This document shows, piece by piece, positions 16,411 to 23,714 of a stretch of DNA of 64,000 bases. The DNA lies in the NCBI GenBank assembly GCA_038064375.1, contig JBBTTF010000001.1, forward strand, positions 653,306-717,305, read 5' to 3'. Position 1 is the stretch's first letter. Each line of letters begins with the position of its first letter. Origin of the DNA: JBBTTE01 sp038064375 (GTDB lineage: Bacteria > Patescibacteriota > Saccharimonadia > Saccharimonadales > UBA4665). The position numbers and the translations under genes are program-made. The notes beneath the pieces were generated by a model, which was not told where the DNA came from, made no database searches, and saw only the letters and a list, made by a program, of their open reading frames with translations.

Positions 16411-16989
16411 ATGTCGCGCAGGTACTACAAAAAATCTTCTTGGATGTCTTTGCTGGCTTTGGTTGTTTCGCTGGCAGTGATTTGGGCGCAGCAGAACGGC
16501 TGGCTTAGCGCCGGTGGCGATATTATCACGCAAGACCAGCCCGGCCTGTACAGTATCGCCAACTTTGTGGACGGCGACACAATCGCGATTAATATGAACG
16601 GCAAAGTCGAGAAGGTTCGCTTTGTCGGCATCGATACGCCAGAAACGCACAAGCCCAACACGCCGGTGCAATGCTATGGTCCGGCTGCCGCAGCCTACAC
16701 TAAGAACATCATCGGCAGCAACAAGGTTCGACTGGTCTCCGACTCGCTGAGCACTGACAGAGACCGCTACAACAGGTTGCTGCGCTACGTGTATCTACCA
16801 GATGGAACTTTTGTTAACCAAAAGCTAGTGCAAAACGGCTACGCCTTTTACTATCCGTACTTTCCATTTACTAAGTCTTCACAGTTTGCGGCCGACCAAG
16901 AGGCGGCCATGAAGACTCACAAAGGCTTATGGGGCAATTGCAAGCCAACCAAGACCAGCAAGGGCGGCTACATATCCAATAATCAGTAG
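16411..16989 (+). CDS. Membrane-anchored thermonuclease (staphylococcal nuclease family)
   Basis: A 192-residue SNase-fold nuclease held outside the cell by an N-terminal hydrophobic segment (SLLALVVSLAVIWA). Catalytic blocks are NFVDGDTIAI, VRFVGIDTPETHK (Arg and Asp/Glu of the active site) and STDRDRYNRLLRYVYLPDG (second Arg). VNQKLVQNGYAFYYPYF matches the C-terminal helix. A surface nuclease would suit a host-dependent bacterium that scavenges nucleotides or takes up DNA, though this strain also carries a purine pathway. Third gene of the cobO-kinase-nuclease run. Confidence 0.88.
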   Translation: MSRRYYKKSSWMSLLALVVSLAVIWAQQNGWLSAGGDIITQDQPGLYSIANFVDGDTIAINMNGKVEKVRFVGIDTPETHKPNTPVQCYGPAAAAYTKNIIGSNKVRLVSDSLSTDRDRYNRLLRYVYLPDGTFVNQKLVQNGYAFYYPYFPFTKSSQFAADQEAAMKTHKGLWGNCKPTKTSKGGYISNNQ

Positions 16990-16995
16990 TCGGGT

Positions 16996-17841
16996 CTAGA
17001 CGACGTTGGTTGTTGGGTCGACTCGCTGGATAGTGCCGCTAGGTACAAAAACCTTCGGCAACACAAAGCTATCAGTCTTTGGATCGTAGCCACGGTGCAT
17101 GATTCTGGCAGGCAAGTAGCCGACTGCGCATATCAACAGTGGGGCGTACATATGCCAGCGACTAGTGATGTGGTGCTTGGCGTAAGTTTGTGGACTAGTC
17201 CACGCATAGCTCATAAAGTCCACGAAGTTGGTGTCGATTCGCCGTGAGCTAACTTGAGCCTCAAGGCGCTCGTCAAAAGTCACGTTGCCGCCCATCTCTT
17301 GCAAATGAATTGCAATGTCAAAGTCCTCGTGGATCCCTCCGAGGTCACAAAGTGCCGGCTTTACCCTTTGCCACGCACTGCGGCGCATCGCCATATTGGC
17401 GCCCCACAAGAAGACACGGTCACCCAACTGACGGCTAAGTCGGCGACGAAAGAAAAGGTCTATGGCGTTAAAGAAGCCGGCTGCTGCCACGTTATAGTAC
17501 TGAGCCGTACCCGACACAGCATCGACGTTAGGATCCTTAAAAACCTGCTTAACTGAGGCCACCCAGTTGTCGGGGAGTAAACTATCGGCATCGATTCGTG
17601 CAATTATGTCGCCGCGAACAGCGTCAAAGCCTCGTGTCCGTGCGTGCAAGACGCCTTGCCGAGGTTCACGGATAACTGTCACAAAATCATAGGCATTAGC
17701 GACCTTGATAGACATGTCTGAGGAGTTGTTGTCGACGACTATGACTTCGTACGGAGTGACCTTTTGGGCAGCTATGGCCTTGAGACAAGCTCCCAACTGG
17801 GAAGCTTCATTGTATACTGGAATGACAATACTTACTTTCAT
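16996..17841 (-). CDS. Family 2 glycosyltransferase
   Basis: A 281-residue GT-A fold enzyme. The N-terminus is the standard VSIVIPVYNEASQLGACL, followed by YEVIVVDNNSSD and the metal-binding ARIDADSLLP (DxD). The DIAIHLQEMGG segment is the usual acceptor-side acid. The C-terminal 80 residues include a weak hydrophobic stretch but no clear multi-helix anchor. It would add a sugar to a lipid, polysaccharide or protein. Its start codon is only 19 bases from that of the divergent TIM-barrel hydrolase, suggesting joint control of two glycan genes. Confidence 0.87.
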   Translation of the reverse strand: MKVSIVIPVYNEASQLGACLKAIAAQKVTPYEVIVVDNNSSDMSIKVANAYDFVTVIREPRQGVLHARTRGFDAVRGDIIARIDADSLLPDNWVASVKQVFKDPNVDAVSGTAQYYNVAAAGFFNAIDLFFRRRLSRQLGDRVFLWGANMAMRRSAWQRVKPALCDLGGIHEDFDIAIHLQEMGGNVTFDERLEAQVSSRRIDTNFVDFMSYAWTSPQTYAKHHITSRWHMYAPLLICAVGYLPARIMHRGYDPKTDSFVLPKVFVPSGTIQRVDPTTNVV

Positions 17842-17860
17842 AGATTAGATATTCAATTAT

Positions 17861-18958
17861 ATGGCAAAGCGCTCCCGATTGCATGTTAGACCGGTAATAA
17901 AAAAGGCTGCGGCTTGGCCGGCTCGCTATTGGCGCGGCGGGCTTTGGCATAAGTTCGTTATGGGGCTTGTGGCGCTGTTAGTGGTTATTATTGGCGGCAT
18001 GTACGGCATTGCTCAGTGGTATATTCACACTCAATCATCTAAGCCACTTGAGCTAGGTGTCAGCTTTATTCCTGCCTATGCTGAGAGTCTCGGGATTGAT
18101 CCGCAAGAGACCATGGACGCCATGCTGGGGATTGGCGTCAAACATTTCCGTCTAGTCAGTTATTGGAATCAGGGCGAGCCCACCAAAGGCAATTATGACT
18201 TTAGCCAGTTAGATTGGCAGTTTGAGAAGGCTGAGAAGGCCAATGCCCAAATTGTTCTGACTCTTGGTCTTAGGCAGCCGCGCTGGCCAGAATGCCACAT
18301 GCCAGATTGGGCAGCCAAACAGCCACCCGAGCAGTGGTACCCACAACTTAACAGCTATATTGCGGCCGTTGTCGAGCGCTACAAAGATTCGCCCAGCCTA
18401 CAAAGCTACCAGCTCGAGAACGAGTACTTCCTCAAAGGTTTTGGTATCTGCACAGATCATAGTCGTCAGCGCCTGATCGATGAGTACAATCTGGTCAAAA
18501 AGCTAGATCCAAAACACGAAGTCATAGTCGGTCGCAGCAACAACGCGCAGGGCTTCCCGATTGGACAACCGCAACCGGACAAGTTTAGTATTTCTGTTTA
18601 TAAGCGCGTTTGGGATGGCAACTTTAGCCATCGTTATCTGGAGTATCCGTTCCCAGCGTGGTTTTATGGCTATATTGCGGGGGTTCAGAAGATATTCTTA
18701 GGCAAAGATATGATGTTGGGCGAACTTCAGGCAGAGGCGTGGCCACCAGATAGCAAGAGCGTTACAGTGACCAGCTTAGACGAGCAAAACAAGTCTCTAA
18801 ACGCCAAAAGACTAGATGACCGCTTTGCTTACGGCAAGGCAACCGGAATGCGCGAGATATATATGTGGGGAGCTGAGTATTGGTACTACCGACTGGTCGT
18901 CTTGAACGACGGCAGCCTTTGGAATGTTGCTCGGGAAGAGTTTAGAGACTGCCAGTAG
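17861..18958 (+). CDS. Membrane-anchored TIM-barrel glycoside hydrolase-like protein
   Basis: A 365-residue protein with a basic N-terminus, one membrane helix (FVMGLVALLVVIIGGMYGI) and an extracytoplasmic domain resembling clan GH-A hydrolases. SYWNQGEPTKGNYDFSQLDW is the typical beta-strand 2/3 segment. YQLENEYF would supply the acid/base Glu after an N-E-like pair, and LGELQAEAWP the nucleophile Glu. The exact GH family and substrate are unclear. No signal peptidase site is evident, so it should stay tethered. It diverges from the GT2 gene. Confidence 0.7.
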   Translation: MAKRSRLHVRPVIKKAAAWPARYWRGGLWHKFVMGLVALLVVIIGGMYGIAQWYIHTQSSKPLELGVSFIPAYAESLGIDPQETMDAMLGIGVKHFRLVSYWNQGEPTKGNYDFSQLDWQFEKAEKANAQIVLTLGLRQPRWPECHMPDWAAKQPPEQWYPQLNSYIAAVVERYKDSPSLQSYQLENEYFLKGFGICTDHSRQRLIDEYNLVKKLDPKHEVIVGRSNNAQGFPIGQPQPDKFSISVYKRVWDGNFSHRYLEYPFPAWFYGYIAGVQKIFLGKDMMLGELQAEAWPPDSKSVTVTSLDEQNKSLNAKRLDDRFAYGKATGMREIYMWGAEYWYYRLVVLNDGSLWNVAREEFRDCQ

Positions 18959-19043
18959 TGTTGCGGGAATCCGTTAGACTTACGAGATAATATTATACTC
19001 CATATTGTCAAATGCTCTAGAGTGAGCTACACTTATACCTGTT

Positions 19044-19508
19044 ATGGCTAAGAAGAAACCTAACCAGCCGAAGACTATTAGTAACCGGCGGGCTCGACAT
19101 GATTATGAGCTCGGCGATTCTTTGGTGGTGGGTCTGGAGCTTTCTGGAGCCGAGACTAAGAGTCTGAGAATGGGTCATGGACAACTTCGCGGAGCCTATG
19201 TGACAGTTAAGGGCGAGGAGCTCTTCTTAATCAACGCAACCATATCTGGCACTAGTGGTATTCCGATTGAAGAGTCCGATCAGACACGTGCCCGCAAGCT
19301 ACTGGCTAAGCGACGCGAGATCAACGCTCTGATTGCTGCCAAACAGCAGGGTAAAACGATTGTACCGCTAGAAATGCTGACTGGTGGCCGCTATATCAAG
19401 CTGCGCATATCTGTTGGTAAGGGTAAGAAGCGCTATGACAAACGCCAGACTCTTAAGCAACGCGATGATGACCGCCGGACTCAGGCCGAGCTCAAGTCTC
19501 AGCGATAA
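19044..19508 (+). CDS. smpB: SsrA-binding protein SmpB
   Basis: A 154-residue tmRNA partner needed for trans-translation of stalled ribosomes. Family blocks are NRRARHDYELGDSLVVGLELSG (Y/H at the tRNA-mimic contact), ETKSLRMGHGQLRGAYV, and the basic C-terminal tail GKKRYDKRQTLKQRDDDR that enters the mRNA channel. The usual length is 145-160. The promoter region resembles that of cobO (shared GTCAAAT and TCTAGA elements). No tmRNA gene is seen in this window. Confidence 0.95.
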   Translation: MAKKKPNQPKTISNRRARHDYELGDSLVVGLELSGAETKSLRMGHGQLRGAYVTVKGEELFLINATISGTSGIPIEESDQTRARKLLAKRREINALIAAKQQGKTIVPLEMLTGGRYIKLRISVGKGKKRYDKRQTLKQRDDDRRTQAELKSQR

Positions 19509-19545
19509 CTATGCCACCCTATCCAAGCTGGGCTATAATAGAATT

Positions 19546-19848
19546 ATGAAAGCTATTTGGAACGGTATCGTCATTGCTGAAGCTCCCAAAGAGGATCTGA
19601 TCTATATTGAGCGCAATTGGTACTTCCCGCCGGACAGTGTCAACAAAGATTATCTGCAAGAGAGCCCTACGCCTTACACTTGCCCTTGGAAGGGTGTTTG
19701 TCAGTACTTTAACGTTGGCAAGGATGGCGAGCTCAGCGAAGACAACGCATGGTCATATCCTGAGCCGCTACCATCAGGCATCGAGAGAGTCAGGAAGGAC
19801 TTTAGTAACTACGTCGCCTTCTGGCGAGATGTTACTGTTAGCGAGTAG
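19546..19848 (+). CDS. DUF427 domain protein
   Basis: A 100-residue single-domain protein. MKAIWNGIVIAEA at the start, ERNWYFPPDSV, and TPYTCPWKGVCQYF are the hallmark blocks of DUF427, a small beta-rich family of unknown biochemical role. The WKGVCQYFNV block includes the invariant W-K-G. A perfect TATAAT (19534-19539) ends six bases before the ATG, so the mRNA should be leaderless. It lies between smpB and tRNA-Asn. Confidence 0.88.
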   Translation: MKAIWNGIVIAEAPKEDLIYIERNWYFPPDSVNKDYLQESPTPYTCPWKGVCQYFNVGKDGELSEDNAWSYPEPLPSGIERVRKDFSNYVAFWRDVTVSE

Positions 19849-19874
19849 GCCGCGTTCTTTGCGGGCTTAACTTC

Positions 19875-19903
19875 TTGCTTGGGAACACCGTATCCGCTAT
19901 AAT
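19875..19903 (+). promoter_or_regulatory. Promoter of tRNA-Asn
   Basis: TTGCTT (19875-19880), 17-base spacer, perfect TATAAT (19898-19903), with the tRNA beginning 23 bases downstream. Confidence 0.7.
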
Positions 19904-19925
19904 CGGCGGAGTTAATCACATATAT

Positions 19926-20000
19926 TCCGGGGTAGCTCAGCGGTAGAGCGGGGCGCTGTTAACGCCTAGGTCGCTGGTTCGAATCCAGTCCCCGGAGCCA
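19926..20000 (+). tRNA. tRNA-Asn (anticodon GTT), CCA encoded
   Basis: Acceptor arms TCCGGGG / CCCCGGA pair over seven bases, with discriminator G and genomic CCA. The D stem is GCTC/GAGC, the anticodon loop CTGTTAA gives anticodon GTT, and the T arm is CTGGTTCGAATCCAG. An orphan-gene island follows directly. Confidence 0.97.
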
Positions 20001-20011
20001 AGCATAAACAC

Positions 20012-20040
20012 TATACAAATACCACATTTTGTGGTATTTT
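20012..20040 (+). promoter_or_regulatory. Promoter with palindromic operator, site 1 of 3
   Basis: Perfect inverted repeat AAATACCAC-ATTTT-GTGGTATTT (20017-20039) lies between a -35-like TATACA (20012-20017) and a -10-like TATTTT (20035-20040), spacer 17. The ATG follows six bases after the -10. The same layout recurs at two more genes nearby. Confidence 0.7.
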
Positions 20041-20046
20041 ATATTT

Positions 20047-20484
20047 ATGAGCGAACTGATACGGACAGTACCATATTCATTTAGAGATGTGGTTCACCAC
20101 AACTTCAAAGACGCGTTGAGATATTCTGGTGGTGCTGAGGGCTTTTCAACTCTTACTCTTATCAATCCAGACAGAGAAGACGGCCCGCCGGTTTCAGCCA
20201 TACTACCGAGTGATTGCAATGAAGAATCACGACTTATGCTACAGCAACTTTACGCAACCATGGGTATTGACCCCTCGGCCGCAACCCAAGAAGAGACAGG
20301 GTCAAAAGGTGATGATCGTTCGCTTATTGGCTATGAGCGTATTGTCTACCATGTTTCGCCTATCTATGGTGTCAAGTTTACTGAAATCTACAGATTAGAT
20401 GGTGAGATAGAAAGTTTTCGTGTATGGGCAGAGCCGAATTCTACTTCAGGGGACTACCCAATGACATCGCCACGCAACAATTGA
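20047..20484 (+). CDS. Orphan hypothetical protein under palindrome site 1
   Basis: A 145-residue soluble protein that I do not recognise. It has no signal peptide, membrane helix or metal motif. The middle is acidic, and the second half reads like a compact beta-rich domain (ERIVYHVSPIYGVKFTEIYRL). The C-terminus is Pro/Ser/Thr/Asn-rich. It begins 46 bases after tRNA-Asn. Its leaderless promoter contains the 9-5-9 palindrome it shares with two neighbouring orphan genes; that is the main clue to its biology. A terminator hairpin stands about 60 bases past its stop. Confidence 0.6.
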   Translation: MSELIRTVPYSFRDVVHHNFKDALRYSGGAEGFSTLTLINPDREDGPPVSAILPSDCNEESRLMLQQLYATMGIDPSAATQEETGSKGDDRSLIGYERIVYHVSPIYGVKFTEIYRLDGEIESFRVWAEPNSTSGDYPMTSPRNN

Positions 20485-20544
20485 CCTGAGTTGCCTCGAA
20501 GCTTCGAAGCTCGTCTACAAGAGAGAGCCAAGCCGTACTAGATG

Positions 20545-20578
20545 AAGTCAGAACTGTGAAAATGGTTCTGACTTTTTA
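20545..20578 (+). terminator. Rho-independent terminator of the first orphan gene
   Basis: Ten-base arms AAGTCAGAAC / GTTCTGACTT around a 10-base loop, followed by TTTATA on the plus strand. Confidence 0.7.
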
Positions 20579-20613
20579 TATACCCAGAATAGAATTGAAA
20601 CCCACCTAGTTGT

Positions 20614-21216
20614 TTAGGCGTATTCTGGTCGACTGAGCGGTTTATAGACAAGTAAATTGATACCCTTTGGGAATGTCCGTGATTCTACTAACTCTAGACC
20701 TATATCGATACCATTCTCTGGGAAAAGACGCTTTCCTTCGCCGACGATGACAGGGCACACAAGTAGATACAGTTCATCTACAAGTTCTTGTTGGAGTAAC
20801 CACTGTACTAGAGTAACGCTGCCGTGCACTTGTAGCTCACCCCCTTGCTTTGATTTCAGCTCTCGTATTTGCTTGGCGACATCGCCCGAAACTAGAGTAC
20901 TGCTTTGCCATTGTGGGTCAAACTTAGAATCTGACACCACATATTTTGGCTTAGTATTAAGTGCGTCTACGATTGGGTTGTCCATATCTGTTCGAACTTT
21001 ACCCCAGTACTCTGCGAAAAACTCGTAAGTTCGTCGGCCAAACATAAAAGCCTCAGCCCTCTGATAAAACTGATTTACATATTCCATGGACTCTTCGTCA
21101 AAGTGTGGCAGAGCCCATCCACCACGTGTCATTCCTGGATCTAATTCCTCGTTGTTGCCGCCGTTAGCCTGAACCACACCGTCAACTGAGATATGCAGAT
21201 TTACTACTAGTTTCAT
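20614..21216 (-). CDS. RibD C-terminal / dihydrofolate reductase-like family protein
   Basis: A 200-residue NADPH-reductase-fold protein of the YwjB/YyaP type. The N-terminus KLVVNLHISVDGVVQ, MFGRRTYEFFAEYW, and the LVCPVIVGEGKRLFPENG block near the end are typical. Members are often annotated as DHFR-family proteins; the substrate is unknown and it is not a classical FolA. The ATG at 21216 has AAGGA six bases upstream and is preferred over the TTG at 21222. It sits inside the orphan island on the opposite strand and lacks the palindromic promoter. Confidence 0.82.
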   Translation of the reverse strand: MKLVVNLHISVDGVVQANGGNNEELDPGMTRGGWALPHFDEESMEYVNQFYQRAEAFMFGRRTYEFFAEYWGKVRTDMDNPIVDALNTKPKYVVSDSKFDPQWQSSTLVSGDVAKQIRELKSKQGGELQVHGSVTLVQWLLQQELVDELYLLVCPVIVGEGKRLFPENGIDIGLELVESRTFPKGINLLVYKPLSRPEYA

Positions 21217-21302
21217 ACTCAATCCTTACTTTTAAATTTTAGCACGTTCTAAATCTCGCTTGATAACGGTTATGACTTGCTCTATCGTTGTGAGCCAAGC
21301 TA

Positions 21303-21331
21303 TTTACAAATGCCACTGTTTGTGATATTTT
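21303..21331 (+). promoter_or_regulatory. Promoter with palindromic operator, site 2 of 3
   Basis: AAATGCCAC-TGTTT-GTGATATTT (21308-21330), two mismatches from a perfect inverted repeat. -35-like TTTACA (21303-21308), 17-base spacer, TATTTT (21326-21331), ATG seven bases later. Confidence 0.68.
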
Positions 21332-21338
21332 TAGTTTT

Positions 21339-21827
21339 ATGAGTGATGCTGAATGGCTTGAGAGAGCTGAACCAACCAGAGTAGCTGTCGATGAATTTCA
21401 ATTTAGATTGAAGGCGACTAAAACTGAATTACGGCAGATGAACGCTGACACCCACGGCGGCGACTGTTTGGCCAATCAAATTGCCAGCGGCGAGAGTATT
21501 TCTTCTGGGTCAACCTCTTATGGAGGCGAGCGAATTAATGAAGACGGTACAGCCGAACGATTAGTTGGTTGTAGAGTATGTGGAGCGATGTGCACAATTA
21601 CGTATAGTACAGACCTACACAGCGCTGTTGTAGAAGATAAGCCATACGATGCTATCAATGTTGCCGAGGCACCGCAACCTAATCCATGGATGGAACTTGG
21701 TACTTTTGACGACTGCAAAGCAGGAAAAGTAGAAGTACCGGCTGATGCATCGGCCCTTACTGAACCTGTTAACTTGAACCAAGAACAGCGACAGATAGTC
21801 AAGATATTCAGCGGAGCTGCAGACTAG
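21339..21827 (+). CDS. Orphan hypothetical protein with a Cys cluster, under palindrome site 2
   Basis: A 162-residue soluble protein that I do not recognise. The first 35 residues look helical. A possible zinc site is built from H39, C43, and the cluster C78-x2-C81-x3-C85 (GCRVCGAMC). A Gly/Ser-rich linker separates the two Cys groups and the C-terminus is acidic. The promoter carries the 9-5-9 palindrome shared with two other orphan genes, and the start appears leaderless. No paralogy with those two proteins is visible by eye. Confidence 0.58.
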   Translation: MSDAEWLERAEPTRVAVDEFQFRLKATKTELRQMNADTHGGDCLANQIASGESISSGSTSYGGERINEDGTAERLVGCRVCGAMCTITYSTDLHSAVVEDKPYDAINVAEAPQPNPWMELGTFDDCKAGKVEVPADASALTEPVNLNQEQRQIVKIFSGAAD

Positions 21828-21890
21828 GTCACTACCTGTTCAATCAGCGTTAACAAAGTTGCGAATCTCGTCAACAAGGGGAGCCGAGCC

Positions 21891-21919
21891 TTGTAAAATA
21901 TCACATAATGTGGTATTTT
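21891..21919 (+). promoter_or_regulatory. Promoter with palindromic operator, site 3 of 3
   Basis: AAATATCAC-ATAAT-GTGGTATTT (21896-21918), one mismatch from a perfect inverted repeat. -35-like TTGTAA (21891-21896), 17-base spacer, TATTTT (21914-21919), ATG six bases later. Confidence 0.7.
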
Positions 21920-21925
21920 TGTTTT

Positions 21926-22405
21926 ATGAATGAAGTGGTTGCGCCTGAGAACGCAATATCACCAGAACAAAGCCAGATAGCGAATCTTACTAAACTAGCT
22001 ATTGGCATACTAGATGAACACAAAGCCGTATTCGCAATCTCTGAAGACGGTACGCAAACAAGAGAAATCACAACACCAATTCATGGTGAATGTTCACTTA
22101 CTGAAACAATAACGCCCGAAGGTGTGCGTGGCTTTGAATACAAGCGTCCTGTTTTGGTCATAGAACTCGGTAATGCTCTAAAAACAACGGAATGGAAAGA
22201 AGGGTCATCAATAGTTGATATTACTCTTGAAACCGAGGAGAACGGCACGCGTAAGGGGTCTACTAGCGACCCGACCGAAATCAGATACCACACTCATTTA
22301 TATTTAAGCAGCAATTTCCCTCTACCAGAAGAGCCGGAACAGCCAAAAAAAGACTCAAGCAAACTTATGTCTATACTGAGTCGTTTTCGGCTAGTCCAAC
22401 TGTAG
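21926..22405 (+). CDS. Orphan hypothetical protein under palindrome site 3
   Basis: A 159-residue soluble protein that I do not recognise. It opens with a helical segment (SPEQSQIANLTKLAIGILDEHK), then a likely beta-rich middle, and ends in a Pro/Glu/Lys linker and a basic amphipathic tail (KLMSILSRFRLVQL) that could touch a membrane or a partner. It has no metal motif and no signal peptide. It is the third gene with the 9-5-9 palindrome in its promoter spacer and starts without a ribosome binding site. Confidence 0.57.
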   Translation: MNEVVAPENAISPEQSQIANLTKLAIGILDEHKAVFAISEDGTQTREITTPIHGECSLTETITPEGVRGFEYKRPVLVIELGNALKTTEWKEGSSIVDITLETEENGTRKGSTSDPTEIRYHTHLYLSSNFPLPEEPEQPKKDSSKLMSILSRFRLVQL

Positions 22406-22499
22406 GCTCATACTACCTCTGTTTTCAGAGATATTTTGCCTCAACAAACAAGCTTATGCTAATATGCTGCCATAACTACAATAACAAGGGCACATTTCT

Positions 22500-23129
22500 A
22501 TGAGACTACGGCACAACCAACAAGGATTCTCACCACTAATTATAATATTGATACTATTGCTTTTGGCGATAATTGGCTTTGCTGGCTGGAGGATTTGGAG
22601 CAAAGACACGCCTAGTAGCAGAGCAGACACTAAAACTGCCTCATCAAGTGACAAGGACGGCGCAGGCGAGGCAGCTGAGCCAGCATATGCAATGCCCGTT
22701 AGCGAAGCGTATCGAGTCGCCCTACCTGCAACTTGGGTCAGTGCTACCTGCGCCGACAATAGCGACATTTTATTTCTTGCCCCCACAACCGACAAATTAG
22801 GTAAATGTGCAAGTGAATCCGGCGGGACTGTAGCAGTGAGTAAAAATAGCGGCGACACTAGCCACAACGAGGAATACTACACGTCAGACGATCACTACGC
22901 CAGCGTAAATTATAGCCCTGTAACAATAGACGGCATTACCGGTAGTAAGGTAACTTACACGATTGCTACCGAGAACATAATTGGATACCCTCCCGTAGGC
23001 ACCCAACAGATTATTTACTCGCTTTTTGACGGCACAAACACGTTTTCGCTATCTTACACTCGCTTCGCGGGTGAGCCAGACTTAGCAGCAGCAGTGCAGA
23101 CCCTTGCTGAATCGTTTGACAAACTATAG
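22500..23129 (+). CDS. Pilin-like, N-terminally anchored surface protein
   Basis: A 209-residue protein with a type IV pilin-like N-terminus: short basic leader, then GFSPLIIILILLLLAIIGFAGW. The Gly-Phe before the hydrophobic helix suits a prepilin peptidase site, but Glu5 is absent, so it may be a minor pilin or simply a membrane-anchored protein. A Ser/Asp/Ala-rich linker leads to an extracytoplasmic domain of about 130 residues with two Cys that could form a disulfide (near residues 81 and 103). No pilus assembly gene is nearby. A terminator follows. Confidence 0.62.
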   Translation: MRLRHNQQGFSPLIIILILLLLAIIGFAGWRIWSKDTPSSRADTKTASSSDKDGAGEAAEPAYAMPVSEAYRVALPATWVSATCADNSDILFLAPTTDKLGKCASESGGTVAVSKNSGDTSHNEEYYTSDDHYASVNYSPVTIDGITGSKVTYTIATENIIGYPPVGTQQIIYSLFDGTNTFSLSYTRFAGEPDLAAAVQTLAESFDKL

Positions 23130-23174
23130 CCATACTTTTTAAATGTCCGCGGCCTGTCTGACGAGCCAAGTATG

Positions 23175-23199
23175 AGCACTTCGTGCGAAGTGCTTTCTT
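23175..23199 (+). terminator. Rho-independent terminator after the pilin-like gene
   Basis: Arms AGCACTTCG / CGAAGTGCT (23175-23183 and 23186-23194) with a run TTTCTT on the plus strand. Confidence 0.75.
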
Positions 23200-23279
23200 G
23201 CTGTAAGATACGTTACTTACATTCATATCATTAACGCGCATACTGCCGATCAGCAACAACAAAATAGGAGCAGAACATT

Positions 23280-23672
23280 ATGGCTGATGAAATCAGGCAG
23301 ACACGACAGGTGAATAGTGATGGCACCGCAAGCGTTCGCACAACTGAGGTAGCTGATAAATCAAATCACGCTGTAGGTGCATCATCGATTGCATCTAGAA
23401 TTGTTTGGTTTATAGCCGGACTGATATCAATCTTGTTGGTATTCCGTTTTGCATTCATCCTTTTGGGAGCTAACACTGCTAATAGTTTTGCAAATTTTAT
23501 ATACTCGGCCTCTCATCCGTTTGCATCACCATTCTTTGGTCTTTTCGATTATAAACAAGTGTACGGTGAATCGAAGTTTGAAGTATCGACGCTTGTCGCA
23601 ATCATCGTGTATCTACTGATCGCTTATGGCATTGCGAAACTTCTAACGATTGCGCAGCCAAGACAAGACTAG
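23280..23672 (+). CDS. YggT-family membrane protein
   Basis: A 130-residue protein with a polar 35-residue N-terminus and hydrophobic helices around SRIVWFIAGLISILLVFRFAFILLG and LVAIIVYLLIAYGIAKLL. The block NSFANFIYSASHPFASPFFGLF matches the conserved loop of YggT proteins, linked in other bacteria to cell-division or osmotic-stress functions. A ribosome binding site (AGGAGC) precedes the ATG. It stands alone between a terminator and the sortase cluster on the other strand. Confidence 0.75.
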   Translation: MADEIRQTRQVNSDGTASVRTTEVADKSNHAVGASSIASRIVWFIAGLISILLVFRFAFILLGANTANSFANFIYSASHPFASPFFGLFDYKQVYGESKFEVSTLVAIIVYLLIAYGIAKLLTIAQPRQD

Positions 23673-23714
23673 CCAAGGCACCCGCATGCTGGCGGTATTT
23701 GTAAAGATATGGGC

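Noticed and set aside
19926..22405. Integrated element with att repeats at tRNA-Asn
   Set aside because: No integrase and no direct repeat of the tRNA 3' end found downstream; only the position suggests an island.
22454..22867. Minus-strand frame opposite the pilin-like gene
   Set aside because: No ribosome binding site or promoter; the plus-strand gene has a clear anchor, domain and terminator.
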